Positions 51,514 through 61,768 of a DNA stretch of 64,000 nucleotides are shown piece by piece (the first letter of the stretch is position 1; every line of letters begins with the position of its first letter). A program made the position numbers and the translations under genes. Source of the DNA: Arthrobacter sp. ZGTC412 (GTDB taxonomy: Bacteria; Actinomycetota; Actinomycetes; Actinomycetales; Micrococcaceae); contig NZ_PJII01000007.1 of the NCBI RefSeq assembly GCF_002929215.1, positions 1 through 64,000 of the forward strand. Reading direction: 5' to 3'. A model generated the notes under the pieces. That model made no database searches. It had not been told where the DNA came from and saw nothing but the letters and a program-made list of their open reading frames with translations.

Positions 51514-53895
51514 ATGACCAGGAGCATGGGGCAGGACGAACTCGAACTTGTAGACCGCTGGTGGAGCGCCGCCAACTACCTTTCGGTGGGCCAGATCTAC
51601 CTCCGCTCCAACCCGCTGCTGCGCGAACCGCTGAAGGCGGAACACACCAAGTCCCGCCTGCTGGGCCACTGGGGCACCACGCCCGGTCTGAACTTCGTCT
51701 ACGCCCACCTGAACCGCGTCATCCGCCGGGACTCCGTCGAAATGCTCTTTGTGGCGGGTCCCGGCCATGGCGGACCCGCCGTCGTCGCCAATGCCTGGCT
51801 GGAAGGGACATACTCCGAAATCTACGGCCACGTGGGCAACGACGCTGACGGCATGGCCGAGCTGTTCCGCCAGTTTTCCTACCCGGGCGGCATTCCCAGC
51901 CACGCCGCTCCGGAGAGCCCAGGCTCCATCAGCGAGGGCGGCGAGCTGGGGTATTCCCTCGCCCACGCCTACGGCTCGGTGCTGGACAATCCCCAGCTGG
52001 TGGCCGCCGTCGTGATCGGCGACGGCGAGGCGGAGACGGGTCCGCTGGCGGCCAGCTGGCATTCGCACAACTTCCTGGACCCGGCCACGGACGGCGCGGT
52101 GCTGCCCATCCTGCACCTGAACGGGTACAAGATCGCCAACCCCACCATCCTGGCGCGCATGCCCGAAGCGCAGCTGGAACAGCTCCTGCGCGGCTACGGC
52201 CACGAGCCTTACTTCGTCACGGTGAAGGACCCGGACAACACCGGGCAGGCACACCGGGACTTCGCCGAGGCGCTGGAGAGCTGCATGGCCGGCATCCGCG
52301 CCATCCAGGAATCCCGGCGGACGCCACCGGCGGGGACGCACGAGCATAAGAGCGAAGCAGCCCGCTGGCCGATGATCGTGCTGCGCTCGCCGAAGGGCTG
52401 GACGGGACCCCGTGAGGTGGACGGGCTGCAGGTTGAGGGCACATGGCGGAGCCACCAGGTGCCATTGTCCGAGGTCCATACCAACGAAGACCACCTGCGG
52501 CTGCTCGAGGAGTGGCTGCAGTCGTACCGCCCCGAAGAACTGTTCGACGGCGACGGCCGGCTCCGGCCCGACGTCGCCGAGGGTGCGCCCACGGGTGATT
52601 TCCGGATGAGCGCCACGCCGCATGCGAACGGCGGCCTGCTGAGGCGCGCGTTGAAGCTGCCGGACTACCGGGACCACGCCGTCGCGGTTGCCCGGGCGGG
52701 GACGGAGCGGGTCAGCCCGATGATCACGCTGGGCTCCTGGATGCGGGACGTCATCGAGCTCAACATGGAAACGTTCCGGCTGTTCGGCCCGGACGAGACG
52801 GCGTCGAACCGGCTCCAGAACGTTTACGAGGTCACGGACAAGGTGTGGCAGTACCGGATTGACGACGTCGATGAGCACCTTGCGCGTTCCGGCAGGGTGA
52901 TGGAGGTGCTCAGCGAACACCTGTGCCAGGGGTGGCTCGAGGGTTACCTCCTGACTGGCCGGCACGGCGTCTTCAGCTGCTACGAGGCTTTTATCCACAT
53001 CGTCGACTCGATGTTCAACCAGCACGCCAAGTGGTTGAAGGTGCACCGCAAGCTGCCCTGGCGCCAGCCGGTGGCCTCGCTGAACTACCTGCTGTCCTCG
53101 CATGTGTGGCAGCAGGACCACAACGGGTTTTCGCACCAGGACCCCGGCTTCATCGACCACGCCGTGAACAAGAAGGCCGAGGTCATCCGGGTGTATCTGC
53201 CGCCGGATGCGAACACGTTGCTGTCCGTGATGGAGCACTGCCTCGCGTCCACGGACTACGTGAACATTGTGGTCAGCGGGAAGCAGCCCTCACCCACGTG
53301 GCTTGGGCCCGCTGACGCCGCCACCCATTGCCAGCGGGGGCTGGGCATCTGGGAGTTTGCGGGGTCCGAGGTCCCTGGGGAGGAGCCCGACGTCGTCCTC
53401 GCCTGCGCCGGCGACGTGCCCACGGTGGAGACGGTGGCCGCAGCCGAGCTGCTGAAGGCAGGCGCGCCGGGGTTGAAGGTCCGCGTGGTGAACGTGGTCG
53501 ACCTGATGCGGCTTCAGGACGAGGGAGAGCACCCGCACGGCCTTCCGGCACGGGACTTTGACGGAATCTTCACCGCGGACAAGCCCATCATTTTCGCGTA
53601 CCACGGCTATCCGTCGCTCATTCACCGGCTGGCCTACCGCCGCAGCAATCAGGAGGGCCTGCATGTGCGCGGCTACAAGGAGGAGGGCACCACCACCACG
53701 CCTTTCGACATGGCCATGCTGAACGGCATCGACCGGTTCCAGCTGGCCATCGACGCCATCGACCGTGTGCCGGGCCTGGCGGAGAAGCACTCGATGCTGC
53801 GGCAGGAGCTTCAGGACAGCAGGATCCGCGCCCGCGAGCACACCCGTACCCACGGCGAGGATCCCGAGGAGATCAGGAACTGGAAACTCGGCTAG
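51514..53895 (+). CDS. phosphoketolase (xylulose 5-phosphate/fructose 6-phosphate)
   Basis: About 793 residues. This thiamine-diphosphate enzyme splits xylulose 5-phosphate or fructose 6-phosphate into acetyl phosphate and an aldose phosphate. Characteristic blocks are [39 protein letters not shown], the ThDP motif [26 protein letters not shown] and [20 protein letters not shown]. Length is standard. ATG 51514 follows GAGG by 6 nt; GTG 51502 and ATG 51508 are alternatives. No acetate kinase or phosphotransacetylase lies in the window. The stop is shared with the convergent DUF429 gene. Confidence 0.95.
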   Translation: MTRSMGQDELELVDRWWSAANYLSVGQIYLRSNPLLREPLKAEHTKSRLLGHWGTTPGLNFVYAHLNRVIRRDSVEMLFVAGPGHGGPAVVANAWLEGTYSEIYGHVGNDADGMAELFRQFSYPGGIPSHAAPESPGSISEGGELGYSLAHAYGSVLDNPQLVAAVVIGDGEAETGPLAASWHSHNFLDPATDGAVLPILHLNGYKIANPTILARMPEAQLEQLLRGYGHEPYFVTVKDPDNTGQAHRDFAEALESCMAGIRAIQESRRTPPAGTHEHKSEAARWPMIVLRSPKGWTGPREVDGLQVEGTWRSHQVPLSEVHTNEDHLRLLEEWLQSYRPEELFDGDGRLRPDVAEGAPTGDFRMSATPHANGGLLRRALKLPDYRDHAVAVARAGTERVSPMITLGSWMRDVIELNMETFRLFGPDETASNRLQNVYEVTDKVWQYRIDDVDEHLARSGRVMEVLSEHLCQGWLEGYLLTGRHGVFSCYEAFIHIVDSMFNQHAKWLKVHRKLPWRQPVASLNYLLSSHVWQQDHNGFSHQDPGFIDHAVNKKAEVIRVYLPPDANTLLSVMEHCLASTDYVNIVVSGKQPSPTWLGPADAATHCQRGLGIWEFAGSEVPGEEPDVVLACAGDVPTVETVAAAELLKAGAPGLKVRVVNVVDLMRLQDEGEHPHGLPARDFDGIFTADKPIIFAYHGYPSLIHRLAYRRSNQEGLHVRGYKEEGTTTTPFDMAMLNGIDRFQLAIDAIDRVPGLAEKHSMLRQELQDSRIRAREHTRTHGEDPEEIRNWKLG

Positions 53896-54644
53896 GCGGT
53901 AAGTCCGGACAGTCCGCCCTCGGGCAGGTGGATCCAGCCCTCGCTGCGGGCCGCTTCGGCGTGGGCCTCATCAGGGCGAAGTGTCCGGCCGACGGCGGCG
54001 GCGCGAACGGTGAGGGAAGCGATGACGGCGTCGAACAGGTCGTCTGAGCCGGCCAGCCGCTCCTCGTGGCCGGCAAGGTCCAGCCAAGGTGCCTGCTCCC
54101 GCAGGTTCGCGAGCAGCACCGAAAGGCGTTCGGCTTCGGTGCTGCCGCGCCCTTTGTAGCCGCGGGCGTTCAGTCCCCAGAGCTTCAGCGACGCAGCAGG
54201 GTAGACCTCGGCCAATTGCCCTGATCCGTCCCTCGGCTGGGCACCGTGGAGGCCTGCGATCTTCGCCTGGACCACCGCGCACCTCATGGCCGGGTGGGCC
54301 AGGCGGTCCGCCGAGACGCTGAGCGGAATCAGGCCTGTATGGGCAGTAACGAAGCGGTCCGTGTCCCTGTATGCCAGCAGGCGCCTGCCGGCGATGCCGT
54401 CGTGTGCCAGGACGGGGCCGGCGTCGAAGTTCTTGTGTCCGGTCAGGAACGGGATCAGGGCCTCCGGCCAGCCCACGGGGCAGTCGATCCCGGTCATGTC
54501 GGTGACACCGAACAGATCCACGATTTCGTGGTCATCCACCTCGAGTGCGAGGTGTACCAACCGCGCGGAGCCCTCGCCCCATTCAATGACCGCCACGGCC
54601 GTCTTTTTGGCCGCTGCCGCAAGGTCAACCCCCAGCGTCTTCAC
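53892..54644 (-). CDS. DUF429 family protein (RNase H-like fold)
   Basis: This 250-residue DUF429 protein has the N-terminal [18 protein letters not shown] with a conserved Asp, the GIDCPVGWP block and, further on, [17 protein letters not shown]. The acidic residues fit an RNase H-like or Holliday-junction-resolvase-like fold, and the family is described as predicted nuclease; activity is unproven. GTG 54644 lies 7 nt after a TAAAGT hexamer, so the mRNA may be leaderless. Its stop codon overlaps that of phosphoketolase in a CTAG tetranucleotide. Confidence 0.82.
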   Translation of the reverse strand: MKTLGVDLAAAAKKTAVAVIEWGEGSARLVHLALEVDDHEIVDLFGVTDMTGIDCPVGWPEALIPFLTGHKNFDAGPVLAHDGIAGRRLLAYRDTDRFVTAHTGLIPLSVSADRLAHPAMRCAVVQAKIAGLHGAQPRDGSGQLAEVYPAASLKLWGLNARGYKGRGSTEAERLSVLLANLREQAPWLDLAGHEERLAGSDDLFDAVIASLTVRAAAVGRTLRPDEAHAEAARSEGWIHLPEGGLSGLTA

Positions 54645-54808
54645 GGACCAGACTTTACCTCGGCTGCCAGCGGGCAGGCTGCCCCGCGTCCGGCTGCAGT
54701 GGGCCTTGTATTGCGCCAAGGGACGCCGGGGATGACTCCCGGCCCCGGTTCTGCAACGCTGGTGCCTGGTGGGCCACCCGGCAGACCACGCCCGAAAGGA
54801 CCATCCGC

Positions 54809-55648
54809 ATGCCATGGCTTGATGTGCTCGGCAACGACATCCACTACACGGACGCCGGCCAAGGGCAGCCAGTGGTGTTGCTGCACGGCCACGCATCGGC
54901 GGCGGCTTGCTGGGAGCCGATCATCGCTGAACTGGAGCAGGACTTCCGGGTGCTGGCGTACGACACCTACGATCACGGCTGGTCCTCCAACTCGCCGCGG
55001 CAGGGACCGTTGGTTGACCGGGCTGCGGAGCTGGACCACTTTCTCAACTCGCTGGGCTTGGAGAACCCTGTGATTGTGGGGCAGTCCATGGGCGGCATGA
55101 CTGCGCTTCGGTGGGCCGTCCGGAATCCCGGTGGTGCCGCTGCCCTCGTGGTGTGCGGCATGGGCTGGCCGCTGGTGGTGCCGCCTCCCGGACAACCCGG
55201 CCAGCCGGAGGATTTCGAAGTGTTCAGCTCCCTGGACTCCGACGAACGGATCTGGCTGGGCGTTGGAAACTCGTTCACGGATCGCTGGCTCGCGGAGAAC
55301 CCGAAGGACCACGCCCGCTACATCAGGGTGCGTTCCACCGCCACTGCCATTGAAGCCGCGCGCCACCCGCGCAGTCTCGAGCAAAGCCAGGGGGAGTTCC
55401 TGAGCGCCGAGCCGTTGGACGTTGACTGGTTCCAGCAGGGACTGGAATCAGTCACCAGCCCGCTGACTGTACTGATCGGAGACGAGGAAAGGCCACGCAT
55501 CCGCCGCGGCGCTGAACACGTTGCCGCCACGGTCCACGGAGCCCATCTCCTGGTAGTCGAGGACGCCGGCCACAACGCCTACTTCCAGCGCCAGGACATC
55601 CTGGTGGAAGCCATCCGCAACACGGTCGCCAGTACGCCGGGACGCTGA
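54809..55648 (+). CDS. alpha/beta-hydrolase
   Basis: This 279-residue hydrolase has the oxyanion HGHASAAACW region, the nucleophile elbow VGQSMGGMTAL (Ser93) and a C-terminal VVEDAGHNAYF with the catalytic His. The Asp is likely in VLIGDEE. The substrate is unknown; esterase or peroxidase-like activity is typical of this group. AAAGGA precedes ATG 54809. The last 70 nt overlap the 3' end of the convergent carboxylesterase gene. Confidence 0.88.
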   Translation: MPWLDVLGNDIHYTDAGQGQPVVLLHGHASAAACWEPIIAELEQDFRVLAYDTYDHGWSSNSPRQGPLVDRAAELDHFLNSLGLENPVIVGQSMGGMTALRWAVRNPGGAAALVVCGMGWPLVVPPPGQPGQPEDFEVFSSLDSDERIWLGVGNSFTDRWLAENPKDHARYIRVRSTATAIEAARHPRSLEQSQGEFLSAEPLDVDWFQQGLESVTSPLTVLIGDEERPRIRRGAEHVAATVHGAHLLVVEDAGHNAYFQRQDILVEAIRNTVASTPGR

Positions 55649-56985
55649 CGCGCCGCGGGCCGCCCTGATGTGAGCTTGAGGGCACCCGGAATCCCGCCCT
55701 TCCCGCCAAGGTCTTCTCCCCTGGCAAAGGCTGCCCACAAGCTCCTCAACTCCCGCCCCACTGCGTTCACGTCCTCCCAGTTGGCTCCCGCAATCAGCCC
55801 CACGCCATCCCACGTGTTCCGGTTGCCGAAAAGGAGCGGCAGGTCGATAGTGTGCGCGGCGCCGAACATGTTGCCGGGCGCGTGCCAGTGCAGCACGTAG
55901 CGGTGGGCCTTTCCGCCCGCCTGGACATGCCGCCGGGCGAATTTCCGGCCCGCCCTGCCATAGACGGTCTCCGTGACCACCCAGTCGACGGCCCGGACAG
56001 CGGCGCCACCCGCAAGGGGAATCCGGGCCAAACGGCTTAGGTACGGGCTGCGCGGCAGGAACAGCCGCGCCTCCTCCGACGTGTGCCCGATCAGTACTTC
56101 AATGCCGGGGGCAGAGCGGTTCCAGGCGGGTTCAATGTCCGGTTCTTCCGGCAACGGCTCGTGCCCGTACTGGGTCCCGAACGGCATGGCAGCCAGCATT
56201 CCGAATTTCCGCGCCACCTGCGCTACATGATCCTCTCGTTCCACTACTTCCATCGCAGGAGTTTCCTCGGAGACCGCTTCGGCGGCGATGCCCATGGCGT
56301 GGTTCATCCTGGCCCGTCCGCGCGAGATACCCAGTGGCGCGCTCTGGATGATGGCCCGCTGGAACAACGATGGTGCTTCCGGGGTGGCCATAAGATGGGC
56401 GATGGCATCGCCGCCGGCGGACTGGCCGAAGGCGGTCACGCGGCCGGGGTCGCCGCCAAATGCGGCGATGTTCCGCTGCACCCAGCGGAACGCCTCGAGC
56501 TGGTCCAGCAGGCCCAGGTTGCCTGGCCGGCCCGAGCGGGTGGCCAGGAATCCGAACAACCCCAGCCGGTAGGTCACGGAAACCACCACCACACGGGTCT
56601 CGGCCACCAGTACGGCCGGGTCGAAGATGGCCAGGTCGCCCGATCCCGTGGTGTAGGAACCGCCGTGGATCCATACCATCACGGGCAGCTCCTCCCCGGC
56701 GGCGAGGTCCGCCGGCATGGTGATGGACAGGTTCTGGCAGTCCTCGCTGCCCGGAAGTTCCCCGTAACGGGTGCCCAGGACGTCGTCGAGGAAGGGCACC
56801 GGCCCCTGCGGACAGGCGGGAGCCAGGGAGGTTGCGGCCAATGGCCTACTCCAGTCCGACGCTGGGACAGGAGCCTGGAAACGCCCAGCCTTGGCGTAGG
56901 GGATGCCGGTGGCCCGGATAACGTCGCCGTCCCGCCAGCCGGTGACGGGGCCGCAGGGCGGGGTGAAAGTTGGTGCGGAGTTCAC
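55579..56985 (-). CDS. type B carboxylesterase
   Basis: This 468-residue type B esterase has VWIHGGSYTTGSGD for the oxyanion hole, GSEDCQNLSI, the nucleophile elbow TAFGQSAGGD (Ser189) and a late GAAHTIDLPLLFGN block with the catalytic His. It probably hydrolyses carboxylic esters. No signal peptide is seen, so it is cytoplasmic. GTG 56985 starts the coding region. The C-terminal 23 codons overlap the end of the convergent alpha/beta-hydrolase gene, and the tail (VLATVLRMASTRMSWRWK) looks non-conserved, as if extended by loss of an earlier stop. Confidence 0.85.
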   Translation of the reverse strand: MNSAPTFTPPCGPVTGWRDGDVIRATGIPYAKAGRFQAPVPASDWSRPLAATSLAPACPQGPVPFLDDVLGTRYGELPGSEDCQNLSITMPADLAAGEELPVMVWIHGGSYTTGSGDLAIFDPAVLVAETRVVVVSVTYRLGLFGFLATRSGRPGNLGLLDQLEAFRWVQRNIAAFGGDPGRVTAFGQSAGGDAIAHLMATPEAPSLFQRAIIQSAPLGISRGRARMNHAMGIAAEAVSEETPAMEVVEREDHVAQVARKFGMLAAMPFGTQYGHEPLPEEPDIEPAWNRSAPGIEVLIGHTSEEARLFLPRSPYLSRLARIPLAGGAAVRAVDWVVTETVYGRAGRKFARRHVQAGGKAHRYVLHWHAPGNMFGAAHTIDLPLLFGNRNTWDGVGLIAGANWEDVNAVGRELRSLWAAFARGEDLGGKGGIPGALKLTSGRPAARQRPGVLATVLRMASTRMSWRWK

Positions 56986-57028
56986 GCACCAAGAGTTTCA
57001 TATCTTGCTGGGAGGTCATGACAGACGA

Positions 57029-57072
57029 CGACGGCGGGTGCCCGGCTCGCGCGAACCGGACACCCGCCGTCG
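57029..57072 (-). terminator. 12-bp hairpin downstream of ppa
   Basis: CGACGGCGGGTG and CACCCGCCGTCG pair perfectly over 12 bp, with an inner CCGG pairing in the loop. It lies 15 nt beyond the leftward ppa stop. Confidence 0.75.
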
Positions 57073-57086
57073 GTGTGACTACTAAA

Positions 57087-57575
57087 TCAGTGGCCCGTGG
57101 GCACGTAGCGCTTGATGGAGGCTTCCAGCTCGGCTTCGGCGGCGGCACGGTCGCCCCAGCCCTCGGCCTTGACCCACTTGCCCGGCTCCAGGTCCTTGTA
57201 ACGGGTGAAGAAGTGCTCGATTTCCTTGATCAGGAAGTCGCTGACGTCGCTTACTTCCTGGATGTGGTCGAAACGGGCATCGACCGGGACGCACAGGACC
57301 TTGGCGTCTCCGCCGCCGTCGTCGGTCATGTTGAATACGCCGATGGGGCGGGACTCAACAATGACGCCCGGGTGCAGGTCGAAGTCCTGCAGGAGCACCA
57401 GTGCGTCCAGCGGGTCGCCGTCCTCGCCCAGGGTGTTTTCGAAGAACCCGTAGTGCGTGGGGTACTGCATGGAGGTGAAGAGGACGCGGTCCAGGCGGAC
57501 GCGGCCGGTCTCGTGGTCAACTTCGTACTTGACGCGTGATCCCTTGGGGATCTCGATGGTCACGTCATGCTTCAT
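57087..57575 (-). CDS. ppa: inorganic pyrophosphatase (family I)
   Basis: This 162-residue soluble enzyme hydrolyses pyrophosphate. Family I features are [23 protein letters not shown], the metal signature [10 protein letters not shown] and [10 protein letters not shown], with [15 protein letters not shown] near the end. GAGGAG precedes ATG 57575. The gene is divergent from dacB. It is followed by a 12-bp hairpin terminator. Confidence 0.96.
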   Translation of the reverse strand: MKHDVTIEIPKGSRVKYEVDHETGRVRLDRVLFTSMQYPTHYGFFENTLGEDGDPLDALVLLQDFDLHPGVIVESRPIGVFNMTDDGGGDAKVLCVPVDARFDHIQEVSDVSDFLIKEIEHFFTRYKDLEPGKWVKAEGWGDRAAAEAELEASIKRYVPTGH

Positions 57576-57730
57576 GGAATGCTCCTCGGCAATTGCAGGG
57601 GGTTCGCGGCACACTTGACGGCTCACCACATAGGAGTGTCCGTGCCGCCGACTATTATTGAGGATATAGCGAGAGGCCCTGGAATCAGGAACTTGTGGGG
57701 ATATTTCAGGACTTGAGGACCAGCACCAGC

Positions 57731-59257
57731 ATGACCAAACCAACTGCCGCGGAACCTGGGCTGGAACATGTCCGCCACAGTGTCCGTGCCGGCGTCACCG
57801 GCCTGCGGCGGTCCTGGCCAACGTTTTTGCTGACGGCGCTCCTGGTGGTCCTCCTGGTCCCTGCGGCACTGCTGGTCGCCCCGGGTTTTCTGGGGCCCGA
57901 ACCCCCTGCGCCCCCTCCACCGGTACCGGCATGGCAGCAGGCTCCAACCACGTTGGCGCCTGAGCAGGGACTTGCCCCGCTGGATGACGGAGCTGCGCTC
58001 CCGCTGGCGTCCAGCGTCACTGCGCAGTTGGAGCCTCTGTTGAAGGCCGACGGCGGTGGAACGTTCACGGGGCTGGTACAGGATGCGCTGACTGGGCAGG
58101 TTCTCTTTGACCGTGGCGGTTCCGAGAACAGGGTGCCGGCCTCCAACCTGAAGTTGTTGACGGCGGTGGCTGCCCTGCGCTCCCTTGGTCCCGAGCACCG
58201 GTTTACCACCTCCGTCATTGCAGGTCCGGCCGCCGGGCAGATAGTGCTCGTCGGGGGCGGCGATGTTCTCCTTACGGGCGGGGATTCGAACGTGGACCAG
58301 GTAATGGGCCACGCCGGCCTTGCCACGTTGGCAGCCGCGACTGTCGAGGCACTAAAGGCCGCCGGAACTGCGGGGAAGATCCAAATCCTTGTGGACGATT
58401 CAGTGTTTTCCGGTCCGGCCCTGAATCCGGCTTGGGAAACCGGGGACGTGGCCGCCGGGGAAGTGGCGCCGCTGTATCCCCTGGCGCTGAACTCGGCCCG
58501 CTACGATCCCGACGTCACTACCGGCCCACGCCCGCAGGACTCCGCAATCACAGTGGCGGAGGAGTTCGCGAGCCGGCTGCGGGCGGCTGGTGCGGCTGCG
58601 GGGCTGACCACGGCCGCCGCCGTCGAGCGTTCCCCGCGGCCGGGGCAACCCGCGGGTGAACCAACGGAAGATGCTGCAGGGGAGCCGGCGGTCCTGGCCG
58701 AAGTGGAGTCGGCCACGGTGGCCGAGCAGGTGGACCTTATGCTGCAGGAATCGGACAACTACCTCGCGGAAGTCCTCGGACGGATGGCCTCGGTAGCGGC
58801 GGGCCAACCGGGCAGCAATGACGGCGCCACGGCTGCCGTCCGCGCGCAGCTCGCCGACGCTGGAGTTCCCGCCGATGCCATGAATCTCGTTGATGTGTGC
58901 GGCCTTGCAATGGGCAACCAGGTCTCAGCCCGGCAGTTCGCCGAAGTGGTACGGGCCATCACCGCCGGCACTGACAGCAGGCTCCGCTCGGCGCTGGACG
59001 GCTTTCCGGTGGCCGGCCTCACCGGAACCCTGGATACCCGCTACGGCGATGACTCAACAGCCCGGGGCGCAGGGCTGGTCCGGGCCAAGACCGGCACCTT
59101 GAATTCGGTGCTGGCGCTCAGCGGCTACGTGGTTGACGCCGACGGCCGCCTCCTGGTCTTCTCCTTCATTGGCAACGGGCTTACACCGGGCGCCGCGGGC
59201 AACAGAGTGGCTTTGGACCGCGCGGCTACTGCGCTCGCGGCCTGTGGTTGCCGGTAG
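57731..59257 (+). CDS. dacB: D-alanyl-D-alanine carboxypeptidase/endopeptidase (PBP4, DacB family)
   Basis: About 508 residues. An uncleaved or signal-anchor helix ([20 protein letters not shown]) and a Pro-rich linker precede a class C penicillin-binding domain with SNLK (Ser138, Lys141), SDN in ESDNYLAE and KTG in RAKTGTLNS. It acts outside the membrane on peptidoglycan stem peptides. Start uncertain: ATG 57731 has GAGGA 11 nt upstream; GTG 57695 has AGGA at 4 nt. The segment usually reading DGSGLS is DVCGLAMGN here. It is divergent from ppa. Confidence 0.92.
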   Translation: MTKPTAAEPGLEHVRHSVRAGVTGLRRSWPTFLLTALLVVLLVPAALLVAPGFLGPEPPAPPPPVPAWQQAPTTLAPEQGLAPLDDGAALPLASSVTAQLEPLLKADGGGTFTGLVQDALTGQVLFDRGGSENRVPASNLKLLTAVAALRSLGPEHRFTTSVIAGPAAGQIVLVGGGDVLLTGGDSNVDQVMGHAGLATLAAATVEALKAAGTAGKIQILVDDSVFSGPALNPAWETGDVAAGEVAPLYPLALNSARYDPDVTTGPRPQDSAITVAEEFASRLRAAGAAAGLTTAAAVERSPRPGQPAGEPTEDAAGEPAVLAEVESATVAEQVDLMLQESDNYLAEVLGRMASVAAGQPGSNDGATAAVRAQLADAGVPADAMNLVDVCGLAMGNQVSARQFAEVVRAITAGTDSRLRSALDGFPVAGLTGTLDTRYGDDSTARGAGLVRAKTGTLNSVLALSGYVVDADGRLLVFSFIGNGLTPGAAGNRVALDRAATALAACGCR

Positions 59258-59453
59258 CGCTGCCGCTGTGGTTTCTTTCTGGCAGGCGCCGGAGCGCGGC
59301 TCTGCCCCGCATGAAGAATTCCGGCCAGCACCGCTCGTGGGGTTCCGGGCCGTTCCTAAGGGGTCAGCGGGCCGGGGGAGCCGGGGGCTGCCGAGGTTCG
59401 CCGGTCAGCGAACTTAAGGACTATCCCCGGCCTGCTGTGTTCTGATGGGAACT

Positions 59454-60587
59454 ATGGAGTCCACTGCAGGTGAGTCGTCAGCCCAGACGTTGTCCAGCCA
59501 GGCATCGTCCCTGATCAATTGGGACCTCGCCGCCTCCACCGCGGCGCGGCTGGCTCCTGCCGGCCCGGTGCTGAGCCACGGCGCCATCGGCGACGCCGTG
59601 GAAAGCCTGCGCCGGCTCGCCGACGCCTCGGTAGAACATGTCCACGAGATCACCGGGCTGGAAGCGGCGCGGGACCTCCGCGACTCCACCGTGCTGGTGG
59701 TGGACCGTGCCTCGTGGGCAAAGGCCAACACCCAAAGCTTCGCGGTAATGCTGAAGCCCGCCATGGAAAAGATGCTTGAAAGCCGGCGCGGCACGTTGAG
59801 TCCCGCAGCCGCCAGCGTCAGCGGCGCCATCACCGGCAGCCAGTTGGGTGCCGTCTTGGCCTTCCTGTCCAGCAAGGTCCTGGGCCAGTACGATCCCTTT
59901 GCCGCGCTCGCCGAAGGCTCCACGGCGCCGTCGGGTGGCCGGCTGCTCCTGGTCGCGCCCAATATCGTGGCCGTGGAGCGTGAACTGAACGTCGCCCCGG
60001 AGGATTTCCGCCTGTGGGTGTGCCTCCACGAACAGACGCACCGGGTCCAGTTTGCGGCCGCACCCTGGCTGCGGCACCATATGCTCGAACAGATCGACGA
60101 ACTCAGCGCACACCTGCTGGGCAACGTTGACACCCTGATGGAGCGGGCCACCGCCGCTGCCCGCTCACTGAAGGACCGCACCGGCAACGGTAATGTGCCG
60201 GGCCGCGGCGCCATCCTGGACCTCCTGCAGGACCCGGAGGAGAAGGCTGCCATCTCGCACCTGACCGCCGTGATGAGTCTCCTCGAGGGCCACGCCAACG
60301 TGGTGATGGACGCCGTTGACGCCAGCATCGTGCCGTCGGTGAAAACCATCCGGCAGCGGTTCAACGACCGCGGCAAGGACCGCGGCGTGGTGGAAAAATT
60401 CATCCGCAGCCTGTTGGGCCTTGACGCGAAAATGCGCCAGTACTCCGATGGCGCCCGGTTCGTCCGTGCCGTGGTGGACGTCGCGGGAATGGATGGCTTC
60501 AACAGGGTGTGGGAGTCGGCGGACCACCTCCCCACCGAACCGGAAATCCACGACGCCAAGCTGTGGCTTGAGCGGATGGGACTCTGA
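59454..60587 (+). CDS. DUF2342 zinc-dependent metalloprotease-like protein
   Basis: This 377-residue protein belongs to the actinobacterial DUF2342 (F420 biosynthesis-associated or zincin-like) family. The zinc motif is HEQTH (H192, E193, H196), with a further Glu in EGHANVVMDAV. No signal peptide or membrane helix is visible. ATG 59454 was used; ATG 59445 is also in frame. It sits before tilS, with its TGA overlapping possible upstream tilS starts. Its physiological substrate is not known. Confidence 0.88.
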   Translation: MESTAGESSAQTLSSQASSLINWDLAASTAARLAPAGPVLSHGAIGDAVESLRRLADASVEHVHEITGLEAARDLRDSTVLVVDRASWAKANTQSFAVMLKPAMEKMLESRRGTLSPAAASVSGAITGSQLGAVLAFLSSKVLGQYDPFAALAEGSTAPSGGRLLLVAPNIVAVERELNVAPEDFRLWVCLHEQTHRVQFAAAPWLRHHMLEQIDELSAHLLGNVDTLMERATAAARSLKDRTGNGNVPGRGAILDLLQDPEEKAAISHLTAVMSLLEGHANVVMDAVDASIVPSVKTIRQRFNDRGKDRGVVEKFIRSLLGLDAKMRQYSDGARFVRAVVDVAGMDGFNRVWESADHLPTEPEIHDAKLWLERMGL

Positions 60588-60649
60588 TTAACACCGCTCC
60601 CCAACCTGGCCAATCCGCCCAACCCAGCGGACGACGCCGGCCCGGAAGG

Positions 60650-61738
60650 TTGGCGCCCGTCGTCGGCGCAGCGCGCAAAATGCTGCAGGACGCCCTGGTC
60701 CAGGCCGGTTATCCAAAGCACGTCCTCGTGGCGTGCAGTGGCGGCCCGGACTCCCTCGCCCTGGCATCAGTGGCCGCCTACTTCGCCCGCCGCGGGCATG
60801 TTGACGGCCACCCCATCACTGTGGGCGCCGTGGTGGTGGACCACCAGCTGCAGGAGGGTTCGGCCCAGGTGGCGGCGGAAACAGCGCGCGTCCTGCAGGA
60901 TCTGGGTCTTGCCCCCGTGGAAGTCCGGACCGTAACGGTGGCTGGCGCAGGCCTCGGCCCGGAAGCTGCGGCGAGGGAAGCCCGGCACGCAGCACTTGAA
61001 GCTGCCGCAACGAATCAGCAGGCTGACGCCATCCTGCTGGGCCACACCCTGGACGACCAGGCCGAGCAGGTGCTGCTGGGCCTGGCCCGTGGTTCGGGTA
61101 CCCGTTCGTTGGCCGGGATGCGGCCCGCCCGCGGCATGCTGCTGCGGCCGTTCCTGGGACTTCGCCGGGCTGACACCGAGGAGATCTGCGCCGTCGAGGA
61201 ACTGCAGCCGTGGCACGATCCCAGCAATTCTGACCCCGCATTCGCCCGCTCACGGACCCGGGTGGAAGTGCTGCCGCACCTCGAGGAGAAGCTGGGGCCC
61301 GGCGTCGCGGAATCCTTGGCCCGCACCGCCTCCATCCTGCAGCTCGACGCCGACTACCTGGAGGATGTGGCAGAAGCCACCTTCACGTCATTGGTGGAGC
61401 GGGACGGCCGGGAATTGAACCTTCCGGAGGACGCGTTGCGCGCCCTGGCCCCCGCCATCAGGTTCCGTGTGATCGCCAAGGCAGCGGCCGACGTCGGCGG
61501 GCAGCAGCCCAGCTACCAGCGCCTTCTGGCGGCGGAAGCGCTGCTGCGGCGGCAGGGCTCGGCAGGCCCGGTAGAGCTGCCCGGGGGAGTGAACGTGTAC
61601 AGGTTGTCGCTCGCGCAGCTGGAAGACGTTCCGGCCGCGGACCGCCCTGCCGCTGCGGATCAGGGCACACCCGGTCCCCGCGGAGGCGCGCGCTGTGGGA
61701 AGCTAGTATTCCGGCCTCAAAAACCGCCCGCAAAATAG
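60650..61738 (+). CDS. tilS: tRNA(Ile)-lysidine synthetase
   Basis: This protein of at least 362 residues has the PP-loop ATPase motif CSGGPDSLAL (residues 29-38) and the TilS segments GHTLDDQAEQVLLGLARGSG, RPFLGLRR and PWHDPSNSDPAFARSRTR. It modifies cytidine 34 of tRNA-Ile2 to lysidine. The TTG at 60650 is the only standard start in frame, but the coding-like segment RRRPGRLAP continues upstream to an ATT at 60587 overlapping the previous stop; the real start may be there. Downstream are hpt, a LacI gene and ftsH. Confidence 0.93.
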   Translation: MAPVVGAARKMLQDALVQAGYPKHVLVACSGGPDSLALASVAAYFARRGHVDGHPITVGAVVVDHQLQEGSAQVAAETARVLQDLGLAPVEVRTVTVAGAGLGPEAAAREARHAALEAAATNQQADAILLGHTLDDQAEQVLLGLARGSGTRSLAGMRPARGMLLRPFLGLRRADTEEICAVEELQPWHDPSNSDPAFARSRTRVEVLPHLEEKLGPGVAESLARTASILQLDADYLEDVAEATFTSLVERDGRELNLPEDALRALAPAIRFRVIAKAAADVGGQQPSYQRLLAAEALLRRQGSAGPVELPGGVNVYRLSLAQLEDVPAADRPAAADQGTPGPRGGARCGKLVFRPQKPPAK

Positions 61739-61768
61739 TCGCACCCCGCATCTACACAGGAGCCATTG

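Noticed and set aside
51406-53238. 610-codon open frame antisense to phosphoketolase
   Set aside because: High-GC third positions keep the opposite strand open. The product has no domain, while the sense frame is a full phosphoketolase.
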